Source: Nocardia sputorum
GTDB lineage: Bacteria; Actinomycetota; Actinomycetes; Mycobacteriales; Mycobacteriaceae
Reading direction: 5' to 3'
Assembly: GCF_027924405.1 (NCBI RefSeq)
Contig: NZ_AP026978.1
Span: 744,001 to 808,000, forward strand
Length of the DNA: 64,000 nt
Below, piece after piece: positions 1 to 7,644 of this stretch. The notes below the pieces were generated by a model. It did not search any database. It was not told the DNA's origin and was given only the letters and a program-made list of their open reading frames with translations. Each line of letters starts with the position of its first letter. Position 1 is the first letter of the stretch. The position numbers and the translations under genes are program-made.

Positions 1-764
1 GCCGCGGCCAGCCCCGACGATTCGAAGCCGAGCCCGGACAGCAGGGTGTTGGCCTCCACGACGCGCTCCAGCGCCGGTGTGACGCTGTGCGTGCGGACGG
101 CGCTCAGCGCCTGCGCACCGTCGGCCAGCAGCGTGCGGTAACAGAGTTCGGCCAGCGCGGTGGCGCTGCGCGTGGAGGCCCCGCCGCGCATGTTGCGCAC
201 CTGCGCGGCGCTGCACGTGCGTGCCTCGAACCAGGTGGCGAGGGCGTCGCCCATTCCCGCGGCGAGCAGCCGGGCGGGCGCCTGCGCGACCACCGAGGTG
301 TCCACCAGCACCAGCGCCGGATTCCGCCGGACCAGCTGATACGCCTCGAACTCGCCGGCATCGGTGTAGATCACCGACAGCGCGCTGCACGGCGCGTCGC
401 TGGAGGCGGTGCTCGGACAGCTGATCATCGGCAGGTCGAGATCGTCGGCGACCGCGCGCGCCGCGTCGAGCACCTTGCCGCCGCCCGCGCCGAGCACGAC
501 CGTGCTGCCGGTCTCCTCGGCGGCGTGGGCGATCCGCGCGATCTCCGCCCGGCTGCATTCGCCGCCGGACAGATGGATCGAATAGGCGATCTTCGCGTCG
601 GTCAGTGAGCGCTCCCAGGTGTCGGCGAGCAGCCGGAAGGCGCTGGATCCGGCCACGATGAGCACCGGACCCCCGATGCCGAGCCGCGTCATCTCCGCGC
701 CGAGCGCGGCGGTGGCGTCCCGGCCCTGCACGTAATGCCCCGGCGAGGAGAACACGCTGAGCAT
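1..764 (-). CDS. GldA-type (iron-containing) alcohol/glycerol dehydrogenase, 3' end outside window
   Basis: Reading leftward from an ATG at 764 gives 254 codons open to the window edge, starting MLSVFSSPGHYVQG and holding the family's NAD-binding GAGGGKVLDAARA stretch, the substrate/metal region ISCPSTASSDAPCSALSVIY, and GLGFESSGLAAA near the edge. These are hallmarks of glycerol dehydrogenase-type enzymes, which oxidise or reduce polyols or small ketones with NAD and a bound divalent metal. A good ribosome site (GGGAGGTG, 4 bases before ATG) supports the start. It is in the same direction as the MATE/SbnA operon but separated from it by 504 bases, so it may be the first gene of a second transcript in the same locus. 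The real substrate is unknown; a role in building or reducing part of a diaminopropionate-derived product is inference. Confidence 0.85.
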   Translation of the reverse strand, partial: MLSVFSSPGHYVQGRDATAALGAEMTRLGIGGPVLIVAGSSAFRLLADTWERSLTDAKIAYSIHLSGGECSRAEIARIAHAAEETGSTVVLGAGGGKVLDAARAVADDLDLPMISCPSTASSDAPCSALSVIYTDAGEFEAYQLVRRNPALVLVDTSVVAQAPARLLAAGMGDALATWFEARTCSAAQVRNMRGGASTRSATALAELCYRTLLADGAQALSAVRTHSVTPALERVVEANTLLSGLGFESSGLAA

Positions 765-1268
765 CCGGCACCTCCCGATCCCGGGCCGCGCGCACGCATT
801 CGGCCCGACCGACGACCCTTCAACGCTACGTGACGCCCCGTTTTCCACGGCGGTGATCGACGAACTCGCCGCGCACCCCGTGCGTGCGCGTCGCGTCGTT
901 CGGCAGTGCTGGAGCGGACTCCGACCGAGTTCCGGCGTCCGGGACCGCCGGTGCCGGAACGTGCGATCGCGAACTCCCGCACAACGTCGCCGCCGCGGAC
1001 CGACCAGGGTCTCGAGCCTCCCATCGGATGGTGCGACGCGCTCGCGGCCGCCCGCCCTCTCGCGGCGGTGTCCGGGGCAGTCTCGGAGACGGGAAAGCGC
1101 CCGTCGCGCACGGAGGGGATTCGACCTACCGCCGGTTGCCCGGGGCAGTCTCGAGACGGGAAAGCGCCGTCGCGCACCGAAAGGGATTCGACCTACCGCC
1201 GATTGCCCGGGGCCGGGGCGATTGGGAGTGCCCCGGCCCGAGGCGCCGCACCGCGCGATCGGGACCGA
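765..1268. other. Non-coding gap between the GldA-like gene and the MATE operon
   Basis: No convincing gene is seen on either strand. The notable content is a pair of adjacent, roughly 67-base direct repeats (1070-1204, listed separately). The remaining part is ordinary GC-rich sequence and must carry the promoter of the GldA-like gene, but I cannot point to clear -35/-10 boxes or an iron box. Confidence 0.5.
1070..1204. repeat. Tandem direct repeat, two copies of about 67 bases
   Basis: Copy 1 (about 1070-1136) and copy 2 (about 1137-1203) share CCGGGGCAGTCTC, GAGACGGGAAAGCGCC, GTCGCGCAC and GGATTCGACCTACCGCCG in the same order with a few substitutions and one-base indels; a third partial start (TTGCCCGGGGC) follows at about 1203. 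The repeat lies between two same-direction genes and has no clear coding frame. Function unknown. Confidence 0.8.
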
Positions 1269-2672
1269 TCAGCTCTGGGTGGTGAGGGTCTCCGGGAGCA
1301 GGCGGGGCCGGTCGCGTTCCCGCTCACCGAGCAACACGAAGTAGCGGCGCAGCATGAGGATCGCGGTGGTGGACAAGCCCGCGGTCAGGCCCCACCAGAC
1401 GCCGGCCGCGCCGAGCCCGGCCGGGTAGGCCAGCAGCAGGGCGACGGGCAGGCCGACGCCCCAATAGCCGATCAGCGAGAGCCGGAAGCCCGCGTTGGTC
1501 GCCTTCAGCCCGCGCAGCAGGCCGGTGCCGATGTTCTGCGCGGCGTCGAAGAACTGCAGCACGATGCCGATCAGCAGCAGGGTGTGCGCGACGCGGATGG
1601 TGTCGGCATCCGAGGAATCCAGGAAAGGTCGCAGCACCAGATCGGGCGCGAGCACGTAGACCGTGCCCGTCACCGCCGCGATCACCGCGGCGTGCCGCAG
1701 CGCCAGCCAGGCCAGCGCGCGGGCGTGCGCGTGCTCGTCCCGCGCGACCGCGTGGCTGACCAGGATCGACGCACCGTGCGAGAGGCCGATCGCCACTTGG
1801 AAGACGATGTAGATGATCTGGTAGACGACGTTGTGCGCCGCCAGCGCCGCCGGGCCGATGCTGCCCATGACCAGCGCGAGCACCGAGAACATGCCGGCCT
1901 CGGAGCCGTAGGTGAGCGCGATCGGCGTGCCCAGTCGAAGCTCGGCGCGCACGGTGCTGAGCCGCACCGGCAGCGGTGTCCTGGGCAGGGTGCGGCCGAG
2001 TTCGTCGTCGTGCCACACCATCGCCCAGAACACGCCGAAGGTGATCAGGAAGACCAGCGAGGTCGCGACCCCGATGCCGGTCAGCCCGAGCGCGGGCAAC
2101 CCGCCCTTGCCGTGGATGAGGCCGAAGGCCAGCACCAGGTTGAGCACCACCGAGCCGAGCGTGACCAGCAGCAGCGCCTGCGGGCGCTGCATTCCGACCG
2201 TGTACTGGCGCAGGACCTGGAACCATAGGCAGGGCAGCAGGCCCGGAGCGAGCGCCACCAGCAGCGGACGGGCGTCGGCGAGCACGCCCGGGTCCTGCCC
2301 GAGCCAGGGCAGCACCCAACCGAGCCCGATCAGCACCGCGCCGCCGAGCAGACCGGCGACCGTGGCGATCGCGAAACTCGAGCGCAGCAGGTCACGGATC
2401 TCCGGATCCGGCGAATCACCGCGCTTGCCCGCCGCGCTCACCGCGGTGGCGATCTGGTTGCCGCTGGCGGTGATCAGTCCGACGCACATGGTGCGGATCT
2501 GGTTGAACAGCACGATCGCCAGCCCGCCCGCGGCCACCTGGCGCACGCCGAGCGTGCCCATCAGCGCGATGTTGGTGGTCGACACCGCGATCTGGGCCAG
2601 CTGGGTCAGCGCGATGGGCGTCGCGAGCGCGGTGAGCCGCCCGCCGTCGCCGCGGAAACTCGTCACGATCAC
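1269..2672 (-). CDS. MATE-family multidrug/metabolite efflux transporter
   Basis: A 467-residue integral membrane protein of the length and hydrophobic pattern of MATE (NorM/DinF) exporters, with 12 predicted membrane segments and an N-terminal start around SFRGDGGRLTALATPIAL typical of the first helix. MATE proteins export cationic or small organic molecules using Na+ or H+ gradients across the cytoplasmic membrane. The GTG start has AAGGAG four bases upstream and lies 52 bases after the SbnA-like gene, so it is the last gene of that leftward operon. In this setting it is probably the exporter of the pathway's product, as MATE or MFS pumps are in other metallophore loci; the cargo is inferred, not shown. 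Confidence 0.85.
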   Translation of the reverse strand: MIVTSFRGDGGRLTALATPIALTQLAQIAVSTTNIALMGTLGVRQVAAGGLAIVLFNQIRTMCVGLITASGNQIATAVSAAGKRGDSPDPEIRDLLRSSFAIATVAGLLGGAVLIGLGWVLPWLGQDPGVLADARPLLVALAPGLLPCLWFQVLRQYTVGMQRPQALLLVTLGSVVLNLVLAFGLIHGKGGLPALGLTGIGVATSLVFLITFGVFWAMVWHDDELGRTLPRTPLPVRLSTVRAELRLGTPIALTYGSEAGMFSVLALVMGSIGPAALAAHNVVYQIIYIVFQVAIGLSHGASILVSHAVARDEHAHARALAWLALRHAAVIAAVTGTVYVLAPDLVLRPFLDSSDADTIRVAHTLLLIGIVLQFFDAAQNIGTGLLRGLKATNAGFRLSLIGYWGVGLPVALLLAYPAGLGAAGVWWGLTAGLSTTAILMLRRYFVLLGERERDRPRLLPETLTTQS

Positions 2673-2724
2673 CGGTTCTCCTTCGCAGAGGGCGAGAGCG
2701 TCGTCTTGCGCGGGCGACCGGACT

Positions 2725-3756
2725 TCACCGCGCCTGCACCAGTGCGTTGCGGGCGGCGGGCGCGTAGCGCCGCAGCAGCACGGCGACCTCGCGTTCGGTG
2801 CCGGGGTCGAGCAGGCCGCGCTCGGTCATCCAGTCGTCGTCGAACACCGTGTCCAGGTATTTCTCCCCCCCGTCGCACACGATGGTGACCACGGTGGAGC
2901 CCGGCGGGAACTCCTCGAGCCGGGTGAGCGCGGCGTGTACCGACCCGCCCGCCGACCCGCCGATCATCAGGCCCAGTTCGGCGGCCACCGCGCGGGCGGT
3001 CGCGAAGGCCGCCACATCGGTGACCTTCACGCCCTCGTCCAGCAGCGAGTAGTCGACGGCGGTGCCGATGGTGGCGCCCGGCGGGGTGCCGGTGCCCGAC
3101 TGCCAGTACGGGCCGCCCGGCCCGCCGAAGGCGATCGAGCCGACCGGCTCCACGCCGATCACGTGGGGAGTGCAACCCAGCTGTCGCAGCCGGGTCGCGG
3201 TGCCGAACAGCGAGCCTCCGGTGCCCACAGCGGACAGCAGGATGTCGACCCGCTCGACGTCCTCCAGCAACTCTTCCGCCACCGGGTAGTAGCCCACCGC
3301 GTTGGCGTCGTTGTTGTGCTGCTCGGTGAAGTACGCGTCGTCCCGCTCGGCCGCCATCGCCTCGGCCAGGTCCTCCCGTGCCGAGGTGGCGAGGTTGTCG
3401 TCGCCCTCGTCGGCGACGTACACCAGTTCCGCACCCATTGCCCGCATCGCGCGCAGTTTGTCCTTACATGCGTGATGGTCGACCACTGCGGTGAAGCGAT
3501 ACCCACGTTCGGCGGCAACTACCGCGAGGCCGAGCCCGGTGTTGCCGGACGTGGATTCGATGATATGTCCGCCACTGCGCAGCAAACCGCGCCGCTCGGC
3601 GTCGAGCACCATTTCGCGCGCCATTCTGATCTTGGCCGCGCCGGTGGGGTTGAACTGCTCCAGTTTGAGCAGCAGGCGGGTGCCGGTCGCGGTGGCCGCG
3701 AGCTCGAACAGCGGCGTGCGGCCGATCAGATCCGTCACGCGCGTGACGAGCGGCAT
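2725..3756 (-). CDS. sbnA: SbnA-like PLP enzyme (diaminopropionate biosynthesis)
   Basis: A 343-residue fold-type II PLP enzyme of the cysteine synthase/CBS family. The probable PLP lysine is K42 in NPTGAAKIRMA, the phosphate/substrate loop STSGNTGLG is at 68-76, and the glycine loop AVGTGGSLFG is present. In SbnA, O-phospho-L-serine and L-glutamate are joined to give N-(1-amino-1-carboxyl-2-ethyl)glutamate, which SbnB splits to L-2,3-diaminopropionate. Co-occurrence with an SbnB-like gene two positions upstream favours this function over cysteine synthesis; the viomycin VioB enzyme is an equivalent. ATG with AGGAG six bases upstream fixes the start, 33 bases after the decarboxylase. The variation from the usual NPGGSxKDR lysine motif also argues against ordinary cysteine synthase. 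Confidence 0.82.
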   Translation of the reverse strand: MPLVTRVTDLIGRTPLFELAATATGTRLLLKLEQFNPTGAAKIRMAREMVLDAERRGLLRSGGHIIESTSGNTGLGLAVVAAERGYRFTAVVDHHACKDKLRAMRAMGAELVYVADEGDDNLATSAREDLAEAMAAERDDAYFTEQHNNDANAVGYYPVAEELLEDVERVDILLSAVGTGGSLFGTATRLRQLGCTPHVIGVEPVGSIAFGGPGGPYWQSGTGTPPGATIGTAVDYSLLDEGVKVTDVAAFATARAVAAELGLMIGGSAGGSVHAALTRLEEFPPGSTVVTIVCDGGEKYLDTVFDDDWMTERGLLDPGTEREVAVLLRRYAPAARNALVQAR

Positions 3757-3789
3757 TGATGTCTCCTGTTTCGGGTCGGGGAAGTCGGG

Positions 3790-5166
3790 TCAGCTGCCGT
3801 CGCGGGTCCAGCGGAAGCGGTCGCCGGGCGCGTCGTGCAGTACGACTTTCGGTGGGATGGGCAGTTCGTGGAAGGCGGACTCGTTCGAATCCATTTGGTA
3901 GCCGGCGGTATTCGGGTAGATCAGCAGGTCGCCGACCTCGGCGGCGCGGGGCAGCGGCACCCGCCGCCAGCTCAGCATGTCGGAATCCAGACAGGTGGCC
4001 GCGCCGACACTGGTCGGTGTCAGGTCGCCGGGCCGCTCGGGCCACAGCACCGGATCGGGCAGGTACTCGCTGTCGAACCACTGCTCCGAGAGGCTGAGGC
4101 TGGTGCCGTCGACGGTGAGCAACCGGTAGGACCGGCCGTGCGCATGCCTGGTCTTGCTGCCCTGGACGCGGAAGACGGTGCATCCCGCGTGCGCGAGCAG
4201 CGCGCGTCCCGGTTCGATCGCCAGGCGCACGGCGTTGTCCCGCAGTCGTCCGGCCAGATCGTCGTGGTCGAGAATCTGGGCGAGCATGGCCGCGCCGGGC
4301 ACGGGAAAGTGGTACGGATAGTACGAATCGAAGGACTTCCCGGAGTGGAACCACTGTCTGTTCACACCCGCGGTGAACTCCAGCGCGGCGTCCGCCGCGA
4401 CGTAGTCGACCCCGAAGCCCCCGCCGATCGACACCGTGGTGGCCGGATGTCCCAGCGTGCGCGCGTGCAGGCAGCGGGCGATCAGCTCGCCCGCCAGCTC
4501 CGCCCGCGCCACCGCGTCGTAGCCGGAGAGGTGAAAACTGAAGCCTTCCAGCCGGACCGAATCGTGCCCGCCGAGGATCGCCAGTGCGTCCTCGATTTCG
4601 TCAGGTGTCATGCCGAACCGGCTGGCCGATGCCGCGGGCAGCACGCGGATCAGCACGCGCGCGGGCTCACTCGCGGTGGCCAGCGCGGCGAGCCTGCCGA
4701 TCTCGCCGAGGTCGTCCACCGCGATCAGCGCGCCGTGCCGGGCGGCCAGCCACAGCAGTTCGTCCGCCTTGGCGGGGCCGGTCACCATGAGTTCGGCGCC
4801 GCGCACGCCCTGCGCCAGCGCCGCGGTCAGCTCGCCGACGCTGGCGACGTCGACGCCCGCCCCGTTCTCCGCGCACGCCCGCGCGACGCACCCGGCTTTG
4901 TTCGCCTTCTTGCCGTAGTAGATCGTGCCGTGCACCCCGGCGTGCGTGAAAGCGGCGCGAAAGGCCCGGATGTTGTGACCGACTCGCGCCGGATACATGA
5001 CGTGGAACGGGCCGCCCATCGCGAAAGCCAGGTCTGCGAGAAGGTCCGGATCGGCGAGCAGGCGGCGCTCCCACGGGTCGAGATGCGCGGGCATCGGCGC
5101 CGCGCCGATCGACTCGTTCGCCTCGGCCCCCGGCTCCACGGCGACACTCACGTGCTCTAGACCCAC
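3790..5166 (-). CDS. Fold-type III PLP-dependent decarboxylase (SbnH/Y4yA/LysA-like)
   Basis: 458 residues with the alanine-racemase-fold decarboxylase layout: PLP lysine K87 in YYGKKANK, a GGGFG phosphate loop, EPGRAL, and the C-terminal cysteine/aspartate motif ATCLDSDML followed by NTAGYQMD. Relatives decarboxylate meso-diaminopimelate, ornithine or, in staphyloferrin B synthesis (SbnH), a citryl-diaminopropionate intermediate. The gene sits between sbnB-like and sbnA-like genes, so the likely substrate is diaminopropionate or something made from it; the primary lysA role is less likely in this operon. The GTG start has GGAGGT five bases upstream and lies 16 bases after the SbnB-like stop. 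Confidence 0.8.
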   Translation of the reverse strand: MGLEHVSVAVEPGAEANESIGAAPMPAHLDPWERRLLADPDLLADLAFAMGGPFHVMYPARVGHNIRAFRAAFTHAGVHGTIYYGKKANKAGCVARACAENGAGVDVASVGELTAALAQGVRGAELMVTGPAKADELLWLAARHGALIAVDDLGEIGRLAALATASEPARVLIRVLPAASASRFGMTPDEIEDALAILGGHDSVRLEGFSFHLSGYDAVARAELAGELIARCLHARTLGHPATTVSIGGGFGVDYVAADAALEFTAGVNRQWFHSGKSFDSYYPYHFPVPGAAMLAQILDHDDLAGRLRDNAVRLAIEPGRALLAHAGCTVFRVQGSKTRHAHGRSYRLLTVDGTSLSLSEQWFDSEYLPDPVLWPERPGDLTPTSVGAATCLDSDMLSWRRVPLPRAAEVGDLLIYPNTAGYQMDSNESAFHELPIPPKVVLHDAPGDRFRWTRDGS

Positions 5167-5182
5167 CGGGCACCTCCGTGCG

Positions 5183-6205
5183 CTAATCCCACAGCGGCAC
5201 CTCCGTACCGCGGCCTTCGGCGATCGCCCGCTCGGCCAGCGCGTGCGCGACCGCGATGTCGGTCAGCACCAGTCCACTGTTGTAGACGAAGACGCGCTCC
5301 TCGTCCGAGCGGCGCGCGACCGCACGGCGATTCAGGATCTGCGGCAGCTCGGCGTCCACCGGGCGCAGCGCGCCGTCGGGGCCCGCCATGTCGGTGCCGG
5401 TCAGCGCCATCTGCTCGGCGCTGGTCGCGATCACGCGGTCGGCATCGTTGAGCGTGGAGGGCGCGAGCCCGTAACCGACCAGCACCGCCACCGAACCCGG
5501 TGCCAGGTCGTCGGATTCGAGCGCTACCTCGGTGGCCGGGCCCGCCGTCGCCAGCACGACGTCGGCCGTCGCCGCGGCGGCGCGCGGATCGGTGACGGTC
5601 TCGAGCAGCGCGTGCGGGTGGTGCTCGGCGAGCCCGCGGTGCACGGCTTCCAGCCCCTCGGGATGCGTGCCGTACACCATCAGTTTGCGCAGCTGCGGGT
5701 TCGCGGCGAGCAGATGCGGCAGGGCGTTGCGCCCCTGGGTTCCGGTGCCGATCAGCAGCACGCTCTCCGCGCCGCGGCGGATCGTCTCGCGCACCAGCAG
5801 GGCCGACACGGCGGGCGTGCGCAGCGCGCCGACCCGCGCGCAGTCCATCATCGCGATCGGCGCACCGGTGCTGTCGTCGTAGAGCGTGATGGTCGTGTAA
5901 TACCGCTTGGTGCTGCGATCGTGGCCGGGGTCGAACTTGTAGGAGGTCTTCATCGCCACCACGCGCCTGCGGCCGTCCCGGCCGAGCATGGCGTAGGCGA
6001 CCGACCAGCCGTCCGGATTCGCGACGCTCAGCTTGCGCGGGTTGTCCGAATCACCCGCCGCCAGCGCCAGATACGCCTCTTCCACCGCGCGCACCACCGC
6101 GGCCGGTGTGATCGGCACGTCGGCGAGGTCGCTGCGGCTCAACACCCGCAGGGGTGTGCTTCGGTCACGCGTGCTCAAGGGGTCCTCGATCATGTCGTAC
6201 TGCAT
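5183..6205 (-). CDS. sbnB: SbnB-like ornithine cyclodeaminase-family dehydrogenase
   Basis: 340 residues from the ATG of MQYDMIEDPL, chosen because AGGAG lies four bases upstream and the length matches SbnB (about 336); the frame is open for 26 more codons upstream. It has the ornithine cyclodeaminase/mu-crystallin fold: SYKFDPGHDRSTKRYY near residue 90, and the NAD loop LLIGTGTQGRNALPHL. SbnB oxidatively hydrolyses the SbnA product to L-2,3-diaminopropionate, 2-oxoglutarate and NADH; the viomycin enzyme VioK is the antibiotic-pathway equivalent. It overlaps the oxygenase gene upstream by 41 bases and is followed after 16 bases by the decarboxylase, indicating one transcript. True ornithine cyclodeaminase cannot be excluded, but the SbnA neighbour argues against it. 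Confidence 0.82.
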   Translation of the reverse strand: MQYDMIEDPLSTRDRSTPLRVLSRSDLADVPITPAAVVRAVEEAYLALAAGDSDNPRKLSVANPDGWSVAYAMLGRDGRRRVVAMKTSYKFDPGHDRSTKRYYTTITLYDDSTGAPIAMMDCARVGALRTPAVSALLVRETIRRGAESVLLIGTGTQGRNALPHLLAANPQLRKLMVYGTHPEGLEAVHRGLAEHHPHALLETVTDPRAAAATADVVLATAGPATEVALESDDLAPGSVAVLVGYGLAPSTLNDADRVIATSAEQMALTGTDMAGPDGALRPVDAELPQILNRRAVARRSDEERVFVYNSGLVLTDIAVAHALAERAIAEGRGTEVPLWD

Positions 6206-7322
6206 CCCGCTCCTGAGTGCCGCTCTCGACCGGCGGGGTGTCCGCCGTCCGGAACGGGGCCACGGTTTGTTGCCCGTAGCCATTCTCGTCGGCTTCCTCG
6301 GCCCGGCGCCGACGTTCCGGAAGCCGGATGTTCACTCGCTTGAGCCACCGGTCGGTGCCGTCGTACCGCGCGGTGAACGGCACCCGGCCGTGCACGGCGA
6401 CGTCGTTGTCCACCAGCAGCAGCTCACCGGGGGAAAGTGCGGCGGTCACGCATACGCGTTCGAGTTCGGCGGCGAGGTGCTCGTAGGCGGCGCGGAATTC
6501 CGGACCGGCGTCGGAGAGCGGGGTGTACGCCGGGTCGTAGCGCAGGGTCTGGCCCTCGGTTCCGTCGGCGCTCCACAGCGTCGGAATCGGTGGCGCGGCG
6601 TAGTTTTCGTGTCCGTCACCGTAGGAGACGTCCGGCAGGATCGGAAGTGTCGGTGTGCTGAGCAGCTCACGCTGCGCGGTGGACAGCTCGATGCGCCGCA
6701 CCGACGACACGGTGGTGCCGACCAGATCCGGATTGCGCAGACAGCCGAGCATCAGCAGGTTGGCGCGCCGCGGATGAAAGGCGTCCTCGGTGTGCGGGCT
6801 CAGCAGCACCGCGCTGCTGGCGCCGGACTGTTCGTGCTCGTGACCGGCTGCCGGGACGATGTTGTTGACCAGACGTCCGTCCTGCTGGCCTTGCCAGCCG
6901 AACGGCTCGCCCGCACTGCGCGCGAGCAGCAGCATGACCACATCGAGTTCGAACGAGTGCGCGCGCCGCGCCGGATCACCGCTCCAGCGCGCCGCTTCCC
7001 GCCAGCTCGGCGGCGTGGGACCGAATTCGTTGTCGGCCACGGAAAGACGGCCTACGACGGTCGCGCCGGCCGTGGTGGCGGGCGGACGCATGGCGTGGCG
7101 CACCTCGGCGGGAAGCGCCGCGGCGCCGGCATCGATCCGTTCGATGAGCGCCGGGTCCGTGAGGGTGCGCGCGGCGGCGGCGGGATCGGCGAGGGCCAGA
7201 TCGAGTGTGGCGGAGATCTCCCTGGCGAGCGCGCGCACCGCGCGGCCGGCTCCGGGGGACAACTCCCGTCGTTCGAGATCTTGGGGGTGAAGCGTCTTAC
7301 GTTCGGAGAGAACGCTTTTCAC
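6165..7322 (-). CDS. Fe(II)/2-oxoglutarate oxygenase of the clavaminate-synthase/VioC type
   Basis: 385 residues from a GTG at 7322 that has AGAAGGGA six bases upstream (an earlier GTG at 7364 lacks such a site). The facial triad is visible: H177 and E179 in SPHTEDAFHP, H311 in DNDVAVHGRVPF, and the 2-oxoglutarate arginine at about 325 in DGTDRWLKRV. HTEDAFHP with HGR is the signature of the arginine/asparagine hydroxylase group (VioC, AsnO, OrfP) rather than TauD sulfonate oxygenases. Such enzymes hydroxylate the beta or gamma carbon of a free or tethered amino acid. As the first gene of the operon, behind an iron box, it probably hydroxylates a building block of the final product, perhaps creating a metal ligand; the substrate cannot be read from sequence. 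Confidence 0.82.
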   Translation of the reverse strand: MKSVLSERKTLHPQDLERRELSPGAGRAVRALAREISATLDLALADPAAAARTLTDPALIERIDAGAAALPAEVRHAMRPPATTAGATVVGRLSVADNEFGPTPPSWREAARWSGDPARRAHSFELDVVMLLLARSAGEPFGWQGQQDGRLVNNIVPAAGHEHEQSGASSAVLLSPHTEDAFHPRRANLLMLGCLRNPDLVGTTVSSVRRIELSTAQRELLSTPTLPILPDVSYGDGHENYAAPPIPTLWSADGTEGQTLRYDPAYTPLSDAGPEFRAAYEHLAAELERVCVTAALSPGELLLVDNDVAVHGRVPFTARYDGTDRWLKRVNIRLPERRRRAEEADENGYGQQTVAPFRTADTPPVESGTQERDAVRHDRGPLEHA

Positions 7323-7398
7323 CGGGTATCCCTTCTTCGCATCGGTTCGAAAAGCAGGGGTCACGAGTTATCATGCGAAGGTAACCCTTCGGACTTAG

Positions 7399-7417
7399 TG
7401 AAGCAAGCCTTACCTAA
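7399..7417. promoter_or_regulatory. DtxR/IdeR-type iron box for the biosynthesis operon
   Basis: TGAAGCAAGCCTTACCTAA matches the actinobacterial iron-box consensus TWAGGTTAGSCTWACCTWA at about 14 of 19 positions, with a near-perfect right half-site (ACCTAA). It lies 77 bases before the oxygenase start, inside the expected promoter. Comparison was by eye. Confidence 0.65.
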
Positions 7418-7570
7418 TCGAGTCGAAGAAAATATAGCAGAACCGCATAATTTCGAGCGGTTGAACGCGGCAGTCCCAGGCAGGCGCGCTCGAGGCGAGT
7501 GAGAACGTTTGCGGAAAATGCGCCCTAACGCTGCCGTTTCGGTGCCGGTATCGGTGAGTCGCGCAGCGGA

Positions 7571-7589
7571 TTAGGCTAGCCTGTCCTGA
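7571..7589. promoter_or_regulatory. DtxR/IdeR-type iron box for the importer operon
   Basis: TTAGGCTAGCCTGTCCTGA matches the 19-base iron-box consensus at about 15 positions, with an intact left half TTAGG and the central TAGSCT. It is 56 bases before the lipoprotein ATG, where a bound repressor would block RNA polymerase. Comparison was by eye. Confidence 0.72.
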
Positions 7590-7644
7590 TCGCACCGTGC
7601 GCGCGGTACCGCGATGGGTTCGGTTCAGGAAGAGGGGCAGCGCA

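Larger units (their letters stand above)
7323..7644. promoter_or_regulatory. Divergent promoter region with two iron boxes
   Basis: This 322-base gap separates the leftward biosynthesis operon from the rightward importer operon. It holds one DtxR/IdeR-like box near each gene (7399-7417 and 7571-7589, listed separately) and is richer in A+T than its surroundings around 7370-7460. The layout suggests that both operons are repressed together when iron is plentiful. Confidence 0.7.

Noticed and set aside
906..2228. A 440-codon rightward frame
   Set aside because: It is the antisense shadow of the MATE gene in its larger part and has no recognisable domain.
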